Positions 1 to 7,605 of a DNA stretch of 64,000 nucleotides are shown here, piece by piece. The DNA comes from Lachnospiraceae bacterium (GTDB lineage: Bacteria; Bacillota; Clostridia; Lachnospirales; Lachnospiraceae). The notes below the pieces were generated by a model. It saw only the letters and a list, made by a program, of their open reading frames with translations, was not told the origin of the DNA and did not search any database. Positions within the stretch are counted from its first letter, which is position 1. Each line of letters opens with the position of its first letter. The DNA lies in NCBI GenBank assembly GCA_900767585.1, contig CAAFZP010000129.1:1-64000 (forward strand), written 5' to 3'. The position numbers and the translations under genes were made by a program.

Positions 1-398
1 ATCTGTATATTCTGCTTTCTGCCCTGTCGTTTCGCTGCCTCGGCAACCGTCTTCGCGTATTCCACCGAGAACACCGGGAAATCCAGATTGTAACGGACTG
101 CCTCATCCAAATCATAATCCCTGGTATCTCCAAGCACCAGAATCGGTTCTGTCGCGCCATGCTCCCGCAAGGCAACGCCCTCGCTCCACAGTGCAACCGC
201 ATAGCTTGTCACACCGCATGCTTTCAGCGTCGGATACAATCCTTCTGCGCCATGCCGGTATCCGTCACCCTTTAAAACCGCCATCAGTTCGACACCCGGC
301 TTTAGTTTCTTGCGGATCTCTGCTAAGTTATTTTTCAGCATACCAAGATCTACGACGGCTGCTGTTCTTCCCATCCAAGGTTCCATACAATCTATCAT
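1..398 (-). CDS. alr: Alanine racemase-like protein, C-terminus outside window
   Basis: This gene runs off the left edge, so only about 132 N-terminal residues are visible. It belongs to the fold-type III PLP racemases that interconvert L- and D-amino acids, usually alanine for peptidoglycan. The segment AVVDLGMLKNNLAEIRK is the family's first helix, and LKGDGYRHGA contains the PLP lysine at about residue 43. The usual motif is VKANAYGHG, so the active-site strand is divergent (Gly-Asp-Gly-Tyr-Arg). It lies just downstream of ectB and after a terminator. The start is uncertain: ATG at 398 or 386 are both possible, and an in-frame ATG further upstream lies inside the terminator hairpin and is unlikely. 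Family assignment is good. Substrate is unknown: the divergent motif and the neighbouring diaminobutyrate enzyme leave open a racemase for another amino acid. Confidence 0.75.
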   Translation of the reverse strand, partial: MIDCMEPWMGRTAAVVDLGMLKNNLAEIRKKLKPGVELMAVLKGDGYRHGAEGLYPTLKACGVTSYAVALWSEGVALREHGATEPILVLGDTRDYDLDEAVRYNLDFPVFSVEYAKTVAEAAKRQGRKQNIQ

Positions 399-430
399 AC
401 CTTTCCATTTTTCAAGTACATCAAAATTAT

Positions 431-475
431 CTAAAATAAAACACAATCGAGCAGGTTCATACATCCTGCCCGATT
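431..475 (-). terminator. Rho-independent terminator after ectB
   Basis: Reading on the minus strand, AATCGGGCAGG pairs with CCTGCTCGATT around a short loop (one G-T wobble), followed by GTGTTTTATTTT. It sits between the ectB stop and the alr start, so alr may depend on read-through or on its own promoter. Confidence 0.7.
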
Positions 476-507
476 TACTTTCTACACAGATTATCTCTGT
501 GCTATTC

Positions 508-1749
508 TTACATCAATTCATTCATTGAATCTCTAATGATATCCAATCCGCGCATCAATTCGTCATCCGTTGCCACAAGCGCCGGCATCAGCTTCAACAC
601 ATTGTTGTCCCGGCCTGCACGCTCCATGATCAATCCCTTTTCAAAGCACTTGTTACAGATTGCCAAAGCAAGCTTTCCGTCTGCAACCTGGACGCCCCAG
701 ATACAGCCGATTCCCCGGATTTCTACACCCGGTCTTGCAATGTTCTCATCCATATACTTGCGGATGATTCCCTCTTTGCGCTTTACCTCAGCCTCAACCT
801 TATGGTCAAGCATATATTCCAGTCCTGCCTTCGCTGCAACCATAGAAAGCTGGTTGCCACGAAACGTTCCGTTGTGCTCGCCCGGTGACCAGATATCTAA
901 CTCCGGCTTGAACATTGTCAGAGCAAATGGCATACCATATCCACCGATGGACTTCGACATTACAAACATATCCGGTACGATACCTGCACGCTCGAACGAG
1001 AAGAAGGTTCCTGTTCTCGCACATCCTACCTGAATATCATCCACGATCATCAAAATGTCATACTTATCGCACAGCGCACGGACACCCTGCAGGTATTCAT
1101 TGGAAAATACATGCACGCCGCCTTCTGCCTGTACGGTCTCGATAATGATTGCTGCCGGTTTCTCCACACCTGAATGGTCATCCGTAAGCAATGTCTCCAT
1201 ATATTTGATTGTATCAAGCTCCGGGAACATATATGGCGCCGGAATGTGTGTAACATCATTCAGACATACACCTGCGCCGCCACGGCTGCCCGCATCACTC
1301 GTGAGAGACAATGCGCCAAGTGTCATACCATGGAAACATCCCATGAGTGCCCAAATCTGATTTCTCTTTTTTACTTTACGCGCCAGCTTCAATGCAGCCT
1401 CTACGCCATTGGTTCCGGTTGGTCCAGGGAACATTACCTTGAAATTCAACCCTCTTGGCTGTAACACCTTTTCTTCAAAGAACTGCAAAAACTCTTTCTT
1501 CGGAACAGTCATCATATCCATCGAATGCATAATTCCATCACTCATCAGGTATGCAACCATCTTTTCCTTAATATAGTCATTATTATGTCCATAGTTTAAG
1601 GCTCCTGCTCCGCAGAAGAAATCTATATATTCCTTTCCATCGATATCCTTCATGATGGAACCCTTTGAAGTTGTAAATACAGCCGGAAAACTTCTACAAT
1701 AAGATCTTACTTCCGATTCATAATTTTCAAATACTTCTACGCCATTCAT
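508..1749 (-). CDS. ectB: Diaminobutyrate--2-oxoglutarate aminotransferase (EctB family)
   Basis: A 413-residue class III PLP aminotransferase that converts aspartate semialdehyde plus glutamate to L-2,4-diaminobutyrate. EctB hallmarks are the stretch IIETVQAEGGV, the PLP-aspartate region MIVDDIQVGCARTG, the PLP lysine in MSKSIGGYGMP and the segment PGEHNGTFRGNQ. The start at 1749 is chosen because AGGAGGTG lies six bases upstream; the longer reading begins inside that site. No ectA or ectC is nearby, so ectoine synthesis is unlikely to be its role here. It lies downstream of murT-gatD and upstream of an alr-like gene, which suggests that diaminobutyrate is used elsewhere, possibly in cell-wall chemistry (inference). 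Family assignment is firm; the pathway is open. Confidence 0.88.
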   Translation of the reverse strand: MNGVEVFENYESEVRSYCRSFPAVFTTSKGSIMKDIDGKEYIDFFCGAGALNYGHNNDYIKEKMVAYLMSDGIMHSMDMMTVPKKEFLQFFEEKVLQPRGLNFKVMFPGPTGTNGVEAALKLARKVKKRNQIWALMGCFHGMTLGALSLTSDAGSRGGAGVCLNDVTHIPAPYMFPELDTIKYMETLLTDDHSGVEKPAAIIIETVQAEGGVHVFSNEYLQGVRALCDKYDILMIVDDIQVGCARTGTFFSFERAGIVPDMFVMSKSIGGYGMPFALTMFKPELDIWSPGEHNGTFRGNQLSMVAAKAGLEYMLDHKVEAEVKRKEGIIRKYMDENIARPGVEIRGIGCIWGVQVADGKLALAICNKCFEKGLIMERAGRDNNVLKLMPALVATDDELMRGLDIIRDSMNELM

Positions 1750-1862
1750 AATCAGCACCTCCTAATTCTTGTGTATTGCCTTCTGACCCGGATCAATCCG
1801 TCGAAGACGGCACCTTGCAAAGATGCCTTTTATGTGCTTGAATTTGTTAATAGCCAAGCTAT

Positions 1863-1891
1863 AATATACTCCTCATTCCCCCACTTCGCAA
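1863..1891 (-). promoter_or_regulatory. Possible promoter for ectB
   Basis: On the minus strand TTGCGA (1891-1886) and TATATT (1868-1863) are separated by 17 bases, upstream of the ectB leader. The match is moderate, so ectB may instead be read from the murT promoter. Confidence 0.35.
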
Positions 1892-1922
1892 GTGAAAAAA
1901 GAATGAATTCTATGTTTTGGAC

Positions 1923-2636
1923 TTAAGATAATTCCAAATCCGGCTTATCAAACTCTTTCATCTTCTGGTTATACGCATCCCGCATCGCATCTTCATACGG
2001 TATTTTCTCCATATCCGCGTCTAACATACGCAGAAGATAATGTGTGAAATCCGGGTTTGCCACAAGGATTGGTCCAAGCATATAAGTTGCAAGGATTTTT
2101 CCTTTGCGGATTCCCTCGAATACCGACTTTGGATTCATGCCGGTTCCCATCTCTACCTTGCAGAAGCTCTCCTGCTCCGGAATTCCAAATGTATGGGAGA
2201 AACGGCTTGTATAACCAAGCAGTGTGATGTCATCGAATTTTGCCTTCATCAATGTATTGAAACGGTTCGGTGTCTGTCTGACCGAATAGCTGTTTAAGTA
2301 CGCCAATGCCTCCACCTTGCTGCCATCTTCCCGCTTGATGTATTTGCCAAGCAGTTCGAGCGCATTTCCAACGAAGAAAAATACCGTCTTCTCTGCATCA
2401 AATGCACGGAAGATTTCTTCCTTCAGAGGAAGCAGACGGCTTAAGATCACTTCCTGACTCTTCTCGCTCATTGAGCACATATATACCAGATCAATATCCT
2501 CTGTCAGAAACAGCGGTTTCGCATTCAGTGTTGTCTCTACAAATTCTGCATCCGGTAAGCAGAGCTTTAAGTATTGCATATTTCCTTTGTCACCGTATAA
2601 GGTACAAAGTTCCGGATAAAGGATTTCAATCTTCAT
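1923..2636 (-). CDS. gatD: GatD-like amidotransferase subunit lacking catalytic residues
   Basis: A 237-residue class I glutamine amidotransferase-like protein, partner of MurT. Canonical MurT-GatD amidates the D-glutamate alpha-carboxyl of lipid II, with GatD releasing ammonia from glutamine. The N-terminus (MKIEILYPELCTLYGDKGNMQYL) and the C-terminal GPILVANP segment fit GatD. However, the nucleophile motif, normally CGGYQLLG, reads GNALELLG at residues 90-97, and the catalytic His of YLHGP is Leu187 in YMLGP. Both key glutaminase residues are therefore missing. The start shares one base with the murT stop (TAATG), so the two are translationally coupled. It is probably a structural or regulatory subunit, or part of a ligase that uses another amine. 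The homology is clear; loss of activity is inferred from the missing residues. Confidence 0.82.
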   Translation of the reverse strand: MKIEILYPELCTLYGDKGNMQYLKLCLPDAEFVETTLNAKPLFLTEDIDLVYMCSMSEKSQEVILSRLLPLKEEIFRAFDAEKTVFFFVGNALELLGKYIKREDGSKVEALAYLNSYSVRQTPNRFNTLMKAKFDDITLLGYTSRFSHTFGIPEQESFCKVEMGTGMNPKSVFEGIRKGKILATYMLGPILVANPDFTHYLLRMLDADMEKIPYEDAMRDAYNQKMKEFDKPDLELS

Positions 2637-4009
2637 TATTTTTCATCCTCCAATCTCTTCAAAAGCTTCTGCTTCATCTTGCAGGAAATACCATAGGTAT
2701 CGCAGTCGTATAAGATATATACCTTATCAACGCCCTCTAACTTTACTTTATCGACCGCTGCAACCTCATCGAGATCCCACGCGATCTTCTCCTCCGGGAT
2801 TCCGGCGATCAGCGCACGCACACGGTGATCGAGACATCTTGGTCCACAGCAGACTACCTGCATTACATCGTCTCTTGCAAACTGCTCATATTCGAGATCG
2901 TAGATCCAGCCGATAAACTCGATACTCTTCTGTCTGTCGCTGAAATCATCCTCTGCGATCATGATAACCTTCTTGCCAGGCTCTTCTGCCACATACTCGA
3001 ACGTACGGCAGGAGCTGACTGCGCTCTGTCCTTTGCTGAGTGCCTGAACGACTGTCACATTTCCAACCTTCGTCTCACTGTAACGGGATTCCGGCACATG
3101 AATCTCTGCGATCCGCTTCTTCACTTCGTCGGAAGAATATCCAAGCTCCCGCATCATCGTGATTACGGTCAATTCATTATAAATATTAAACAACGCATCA
3201 TGGATCAGTGCGTACTCGATTTCATTTCCATCCTTTTCACGGACAATTAACTTCTTGCCTTCCTTGTCGACCTTCGTTGCGAGGTAATCAGCATCTGCAG
3301 ACTTGTAATCGCAGTTCGGACAATAAGCATTTCCAATATGATGATAACGAAGGTAGTTGAACTTCAGCTTCGTACCGCATTTTGGGCATAATGTATAATC
3401 GGCAATCAGGTTGTATGGTTCCGTCTTGTCATCGTCCTGCTTTCCGATTCCGAAATAAACATGCTCGCTGTTCGGCTTTAAGTTGCTGCTGCACTGCTCA
3501 TCTGCATTTAAGATCAGCTTCGTTGTGTCCGGACAGTATGTGTCAATGACACTGAAAATGTAGTCCGGATGTGCGTTTCGCTTCAGTGAATCACGGAACA
3601 GGTTCGTCACGACGAGATAGTCCGGCTTTACATATGGAAGGATCAGACGGGATGCGCGCTCGTCCACCTCAAATACAGTCGCGTCCACGCGGCATTTGCC
3701 AAGCCAGTTGACGCTGTTCAGCAGGTTTGTCACACAGCCCGGCACGATATTCGAACCGGTCCGGTTGCTGACTACCTTCTTGCCTTCCTTCTCCAGCATA
3801 TCGGTCAGCATGTTTGATACGGTCGTCTTACCGTTCGTACCTGTCACGCAGATACAAAGCGGTGCCTTCGGTGCCTGCGCCATAAAATCCGGGCAGATCT
3901 TTCTCGCAACGACGCCTGGGGTGTGCGTGCCGTTGCGCCCCGAAAGGCGGATGATGACTTTGCTGAATTTTGCAGCCATGACTGCGATATGATAACGTAA
4001 CTTCGACAT
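2636..4009 (-). CDS. murT: MurT-like Mur ligase (lipid II ligase subunit)
   Basis: A 457-residue Mur ligase family ATPase. The P-loop TGTNGKTT is at residues 57-64, and a four-cysteine zinc ribbon typical of MurT (CPKC at 208-211, CPNC at 230-233) is inserted in the central domain. MurT activates the alpha-carboxyl of D-glutamate in the stem peptide. The C-terminal domain departs from canonical MurT: the usual KNPAG segment is KGQSAV (about 326-331), and the usual ND..ADGRD.SW.WD motif appears as EDDFSDRQKS...WIYD (about 353-371). Start 4009 is chosen for AAGGAGA six bases upstream. It heads a strong promoter and is coupled to gatD. It probably represents a divergent MurT subfamily whose nucleophile may not be ammonia (inference). 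Confidence 0.85.
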   Translation of the reverse strand: MSKLRYHIAVMAAKFSKVIIRLSGRNGTHTPGVVARKICPDFMAQAPKAPLCICVTGTNGKTTVSNMLTDMLEKEGKKVVSNRTGSNIVPGCVTNLLNSVNWLGKCRVDATVFEVDERASRLILPYVKPDYLVVTNLFRDSLKRNAHPDYIFSVIDTYCPDTTKLILNADEQCSSNLKPNSEHVYFGIGKQDDDKTEPYNLIADYTLCPKCGTKLKFNYLRYHHIGNAYCPNCDYKSADADYLATKVDKEGKKLIVREKDGNEIEYALIHDALFNIYNELTVITMMRELGYSSDEVKKRIAEIHVPESRYSETKVGNVTVVQALSKGQSAVSSCRTFEYVAEEPGKKVIMIAEDDFSDRQKSIEFIGWIYDLEYEQFARDDVMQVVCCGPRCLDHRVRALIAGIPEEKIAWDLDEVAAVDKVKLEGVDKVYILYDCDTYGISCKMKQKLLKRLEDEK

Positions 4010-4066
4010 GATTGTCTCCTTTGAATTTGTATGAAAGTACAATATCTACTGTGTAAAATCCAAGAC

Positions 4067-4095
4067 ATTATATATCTTGTGGGTAGGATTGTCAA
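4067..4095 (-). promoter_or_regulatory. Strong promoter of murT-gatD
   Basis: On the minus strand TTGACA (4095-4090), a 17-base spacer and TATAAT (4072-4067) form a consensus housekeeping promoter about 58 bases upstream of the murT start. Confidence 0.8.
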
Positions 4096-4189
4096 TGTAT
4101 GGAAATTCTGTCTGCTGAATGTCCCATTGCTTCTGTCCTGATTGCTGATTGCTCCAAATCACATATACCGCCCGCATAACAATACACCA

Positions 4190-4380
4190 TTATCTTTTAT
4201 AAATTTCCTTGAAATAATTCTCAATATGTCCGAGGGTTCCTGATCCCCATGCCCATACATAATCTATATATTCCCTTCCATCCTCATCGAATATACGGGA
4301 ACCTTTCGTTTTTTTATAAAAATCGGAGATCGTCCGACTGAGCCGAATGCACGCACCGGCGAATTCACGATGCTTCCTCC
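4190..4380 (-). pseudogene. hemL: Decayed hemL (glutamate-1-semialdehyde aminotransferase) fragment
   Basis: Directly after, and partly overlapping, the hemB stop codon, the minus strand encodes GGSIVNSPVRAFGSVGRSP. This is the hallmark N-terminus of HemL, preceded in another frame by hemB's last codons. It continues as IFIKK and then breaks at a run of seven A bases; adding one A restores TKGSRIFDEDGREYIDYV and WGSGTLGH, again HemL-like. The frame stops at 4190, so about 370 residues of the enzyme, including the PLP lysine, are missing. A truncation and a homopolymer frameshift together show a dead gene. HemL makes 5-aminolevulinate, the substrate of HemB next door, and hemB-hemL is a common gene order, so this looks like loss in place. 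Confidence 0.85.
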
Positions 4381-5336
4381 TCTAACCACTTTGCCACGTC
4401 AAGTGCATGATACGTAATAATGATATCCGCGCCTGCACGTTTCATCGCGATCATATTCTCCATAACGATACGCTTCTCATCGATCCATCCGTTTAACGCT
4501 GCTGCCTTGACCATCGAATACTCGCCGCTTACATTGTAGACTGCGAGCGGATGCTTCGTCTCGCCACGCACTGCTTTCACGATATCGAGATAGGCAAGTG
4601 CCGGCTTTACCATGATGATATCCGCCCCCTCTTCGATATCTGCCTCACATTCGCGCAATGCTTCTCTGCCATTTGCAGGGTCCATCTGATACGTTCTGCG
4701 ATCACCGAATGCCGGAGCGGAATGTGCCGCATCCCGAAACGGAGAATAATATCCGGACGCGAACTTCGCGCTATATCCCATAAGCAATGTATCCACACAT
4801 CCATTTTCATCCAGTGCCTTCCGCAGGTATGCGATATGTCCATCCATCATGTCGGACGGTGCGATCATGTCTGCGCCCGCCTTGGCAAGTGTTACTGCCA
4901 TCTTCGCCAGAAGCGGAAGTGTCTCATCGTTCAGGATCTTTCCGTCCTGCACCAATCCGCAATGTCCGTGGGAGGTATATTCGCACAGGCACACATCTGC
5001 GATAATCAAAAGCTCCGGTGCTTTCTTCTTGATCTCGCGCACCGCACGCTGCGTGATACCATTTTCATCATAAGCGCCGCTGCCGCATTCGTCCTTGTGC
5101 TCCGGGATACCGAAGATCAAAATTGCCGGAATGCCAGCCGCCTGTATGCGTTCTAATTCCTCGTCGAACCGATCCAATGTATACTGGTAGATGCCCGGCA
5201 TGGAATCGACCGGATTCTTCTCATTGGTTCCTTCTTTGATGAATACCGGGTAGACGAGATCGGATTTGCTGATTTGTGTCTCGCGCACCATGTTTCGCAG
5301 TACTTCATTTTCTCTCAATCTTCTTAATCGTATCAT
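4365..5336 (-). CDS. hemB: Porphobilinogen synthase
   Basis: A 323-residue delta-aminolevulinic acid dehydratase that condenses two 5-aminolevulinate molecules to porphobilinogen in the cytoplasm. Visible motifs are the metal-site segment IADVCLCEYTSHGHCG, the Schiff-base lysine region MGYSAKFASGYYSPFRDAA and IMVKPALAYLD. The cysteine-rich metal site suggests a zinc-type enzyme. GAGGAA lies nine bases before the ATG. Its C-terminus reads into the hemL remnant in another frame. In this locus the product should feed HemC, HemD and CobA to make siroheme for the sulfite reductase at 24 kb. The source of aminolevulinate is unclear, because hemL is broken and no hemA is present in the window. Confidence 0.95.
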   Translation of the reverse strand: MIRLRRLRENEVLRNMVRETQISKSDLVYPVFIKEGTNEKNPVDSMPGIYQYTLDRFDEELERIQAAGIPAILIFGIPEHKDECGSGAYDENGITQRAVREIKKKAPELLIIADVCLCEYTSHGHCGLVQDGKILNDETLPLLAKMAVTLAKAGADMIAPSDMMDGHIAYLRKALDENGCVDTLLMGYSAKFASGYYSPFRDAAHSAPAFGDRRTYQMDPANGREALRECEADIEEGADIIMVKPALAYLDIVKAVRGETKHPLAVYNVSGEYSMVKAAALNGWIDEKRIVMENMIAMKRAGADIIITYHALDVAKWLEEEAS

Positions 5337-5406
5337 GTGTGTATATTCCTCTTTTCCTATAACTTACAGTAATTATAAATGTACCTCTCTACAGGAGTTG
5401 AACACA

Positions 5407-5531
5407 CTTACCATTTCTACGCAGACGCGCTCTCGCTCGGTTCAGCACGCAATGGTACTAAATTCGCGACGATGAATCTGTCGCTCATTAAGTACCAGCG
5501 TGCTTCAACGGTCTGCTTAAGAATTGGTAAG
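5407..5531. repeat. 125 bp palindromic element between hemB and cobA/hemD
   Basis: The element is a nested inverted repeat. CTTACCA (5407) pairs with TGGTAAG (5525), GCAGAC with GTCTGC, CAGCACGC plus GGTAC with GTACC plus GCGTGCT, and GCGAC with GTCGC at the tip. A small CGCTCTCGCTCG side hairpin interrupts one arm. Transcribed in either direction it would fold into a long branched stem. It fills most of the 218-base gap between the two genes. It may be a dispersed REP or MITE-type repeat or a structured leader RNA; I recognise no known riboswitch core and found no second copy in the window. Confidence 0.65.
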
Positions 5532-5554
5532 TATGTCCACCTCCATCTACATTT

Positions 5555-7069
5555 TTACTCTTTATTATCTGTCTTTTTCATGTCAAAGGCAATATCCAAT
5601 GCCCTTACTAAGCCTTTTGCATCGCACTGTTCCGGGACGATATCGGCGGGCAGGCCACATTTTATAAGGGCGTCTGCTGTCACCTGTCCAATTGTGCCAA
5701 GTACAATGCGCTTCTTTCCTTGTGCCGGGTTCCAGTCTGTCTGTCCGGTCTCGGCAAGGCAATCCGCAAATGCATGTACCCCAGAGGCACTTGCAAATAA
5801 AATTGCATCGTAATTATTTAAGTATTTCCAGTTTTCTGTCCGCGCGCCGCGCACATCGTAGATGGATAGAATCTCCGCGTCAATCTGGTTCGCAGATAAG
5901 ATCTGCTCTAAGACCGGGCTTCCTTCCTTCGCCCGCGGGATTAAAACCTTTTCTCCTGATTTTACAATGGTACAAAGCCCATTTGCAAGACTTTCTGTCG
6001 TATATTGCTCCGGTATATAATCTGCATAAAATCCATACTGCTCCAGCGCCTGCGCACAGCCACTTCCAACCACGGCGAATCGGATATCTGCAAACTTCCG
6101 AAGATCGACCGCACACGCGCGCACCCGGTCAAAAAATAGCCGGATTCCGTTCTGGCTTGTGAATGCGATCCACCGGTAATCTGACAAATTCTGAATTGCC
6201 ACATCTAACTTCTCCATATCCGGACACGTTCTGACATGCATATCACAGATTGAAAATAATGATGCACCTTTTTCTTCCAACAGTCCGCGCAGCTTCTCCC
6301 GGAATACCGCCGTGCCAACGACACCAATCTTGCGGCCATCAATTGCACTGCGCTTTTTGTCCTTCATCGTGCAGGCAGCTGTCTGCCCGACGACTATGAT
6401 TGCCGGTGAAACAAGCTCGTTCTTCGAAACAAGCTTGCCGATCGTCCCTACCGTACCGCGCACGATTGTCTCTCCGGGCAGCATGCCATTTGAAATCACA
6501 CTGACCGGTGTCTCCTCCGATTCCCCCTCTTCGCGCAGTCTCTGCATAATCGGTTCCAGATTCGAAAGTCCCATCAGGAACACACTGGTTCCCTCCTGTT
6601 TATGGATGTTCGCAAGTGCATCTGCCTCGCCCTTCTTCGTATGTCCGGTAATCACATGAAAGCTCCGGCTCATCTCCCGATGCGTCACTGGAATTCCAAG
6701 CACCTCCGGCACCGCAATCGCAGAGGTCACACCCGGAATCACCTGAAACGGAATATCCGCTTCCTGCAATGTAAGGATTTCTTCGCCGCCACGTCCGAAC
6801 ACAAACGAATCGCCGCCCTTTAAGCGGACAACATTCTCGTATTTCCCTGCGGTCTCTACCAGAATCCGGTTGATTTCCTCCTGCTTCTTATAATGCGCAC
6901 CTGCCTGCTTGCCGACATAGATCTTCGCGCAATCCGGTCGCACAAGATCGAGAAGCTCTCCCGTTCCAAGCCGGTCGTAGATCACTGCATCGCATGATTT
7001 TAAGATCTGCAAGCCTTTGTATGTAATTAATCCCGGATCGCCGGGACCTGCTCCGATTAAATATACCAC
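5555..7069 (-). CDS. cobA/hemD: Uroporphyrinogen-III C-methyltransferase / uroporphyrinogen-III synthase fusion
   Basis: A 504-residue fusion. Residues 1-245 are the SAM-dependent CobA/SUMT methyltransferase (VYLIGAGPGDPGLIT, the VRLKGGDSFVFGRGGEE SAM loop, IPGVTSAIAVP). Residues 250-500 are HemD (IGVVGT..., WIAFTSQNGI, DAILFASASGV). HemD closes hydroxymethylbilane to uroporphyrinogen III and CobA methylates it to precorrin-2, the branch towards siroheme. The start is GTG at 7069, with AAGGA eight bases upstream; the ribosome site lies within a set of TTTACTGT repeats. The usual neighbour hemC lies 10 kb away at 17.4 kb, so an ancestral hem operon appears split. Fusions of this kind are common in Clostridia. 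Confidence 0.93.
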   Translation of the reverse strand: MVYLIGAGPGDPGLITYKGLQILKSCDAVIYDRLGTGELLDLVRPDCAKIYVGKQAGAHYKKQEEINRILVETAGKYENVVRLKGGDSFVFGRGGEEILTLQEADIPFQVIPGVTSAIAVPEVLGIPVTHREMSRSFHVITGHTKKGEADALANIHKQEGTSVFLMGLSNLEPIMQRLREEGESEETPVSVISNGMLPGETIVRGTVGTIGKLVSKNELVSPAIIVVGQTAACTMKDKKRSAIDGRKIGVVGTAVFREKLRGLLEEKGASLFSICDMHVRTCPDMEKLDVAIQNLSDYRWIAFTSQNGIRLFFDRVRACAVDLRKFADIRFAVVGSGCAQALEQYGFYADYIPEQYTTESLANGLCTIVKSGEKVLIPRAKEGSPVLEQILSANQIDAEILSIYDVRGARTENWKYLNNYDAILFASASGVHAFADCLAETGQTDWNPAQGKKRIVLGTIGQVTADALIKCGLPADIVPEQCDAKGLVRALDIAFDMKKTDNKE

Positions 7070-7070
7070 T

Positions 7071-7117
7071 TTTACTGTCCTTTACTGTTTTTTATATTTT
7101 TTACTGTTCTTTACTGT
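7071..7117. repeat. Four phased TTTACTGT direct repeats upstream of cobA/hemD
   Basis: TTTACTGT occurs at 7071, 7081, 7100 and 7110: two pairs, each with a 10-base period. On the minus strand the copies (ACAGTAAA) cover the ribosome site of cobA/hemD. They could be a protein-binding array or a slippage expansion. Confidence 0.6.
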
Positions 7118-7176
7118 TTTTGTTTCTTCCACATAAATTTAATGTGTATCTCGTGTCCCTCTCCGTGCCGTTAAAT

Positions 7177-7491
7177 TCAATCCTCCACTGGCTTACAGAT
7201 TGGTAATCCCCGTACGCATACGCCGATCTTATACTTTCTTAAACTTCTATTCTTTTCCCAGAAAACAACTGTATAGCTATACTCCGGACCATCATTTGTG
7301 AGCAACTCTCGAAGATAGCCAAGCCCCTTGCTTCCTGATTCTATGGAGATTAGGCCATCTTTTTCCATTTCAAGTAAGTTCTCATATATAGAATTATACA
7401 ATCTACAATATCTGTCGCGGCTAGTATAATTCGCGCGTATATCTATCCTGTTCAGTTGTTCTATTTCTTTCTCGAAAGTATTAAAATCCAT
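7177..7491 (-). CDS. Hypothetical 104-residue protein
   Basis: I do not recognise this family. The protein is 104 residues long, charged, and soluble by appearance, starting MDFNTFEKEIEQLNRID, with no membrane segment or signal peptide. It contains aromatic-rich strands (YSYTVVFWEKN) and two cysteines near the C-terminus (GVCVRGLPICKP). It lies between the Fic gene and cobA/hemD in the same orientation, with about 115 bases to the Fic stop. Whether it belongs with the Fic gene as a partner or is an unrelated passenger cannot be told from sequence. Confidence 0.55.
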   Translation of the reverse strand: MDFNTFEKEIEQLNRIDIRANYTSRDRYCRLYNSIYENLLEMEKDGLISIESGSKGLGYLRELLTNDGPEYSYTVVFWEKNRSLRKYKIGVCVRGLPICKPVED

Positions 7492-7605
7492 TTTTCTTCT
7501 CCATAAAACACATCATCCCGACAAATAGAAGTTATCAGTCTGTTTTGTCTTTTTTATATATTACGCCGTCCCATGCATAATATCCCGATTTGTCCCGCAC
7601 CCATT

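Noticed and set aside
508..1749. Ectoine biosynthesis
   Set aside because: ectB is present but ectA and ectC are not adjacent, and the neighbours are cell-wall genes.
1871..1915. Hairpin CACTT-GCG-AAGTG considered a gatD terminator
   Set aside because: On the minus strand it is followed by a G-run, not a T-run, and outer pairing relies on many G-T wobbles.
5407..5531. Considered a T-box or cobalamin riboswitch in the hem leader
   Set aside because: The conserved T-box sequence and the B12-box core are both absent; only the palindromic stems are evident.
7071..7117. TTTACTGT repeats considered a CRISPR array
   Set aside because: Units are 8-10 bases, spacers are too short and no cas genes are nearby.
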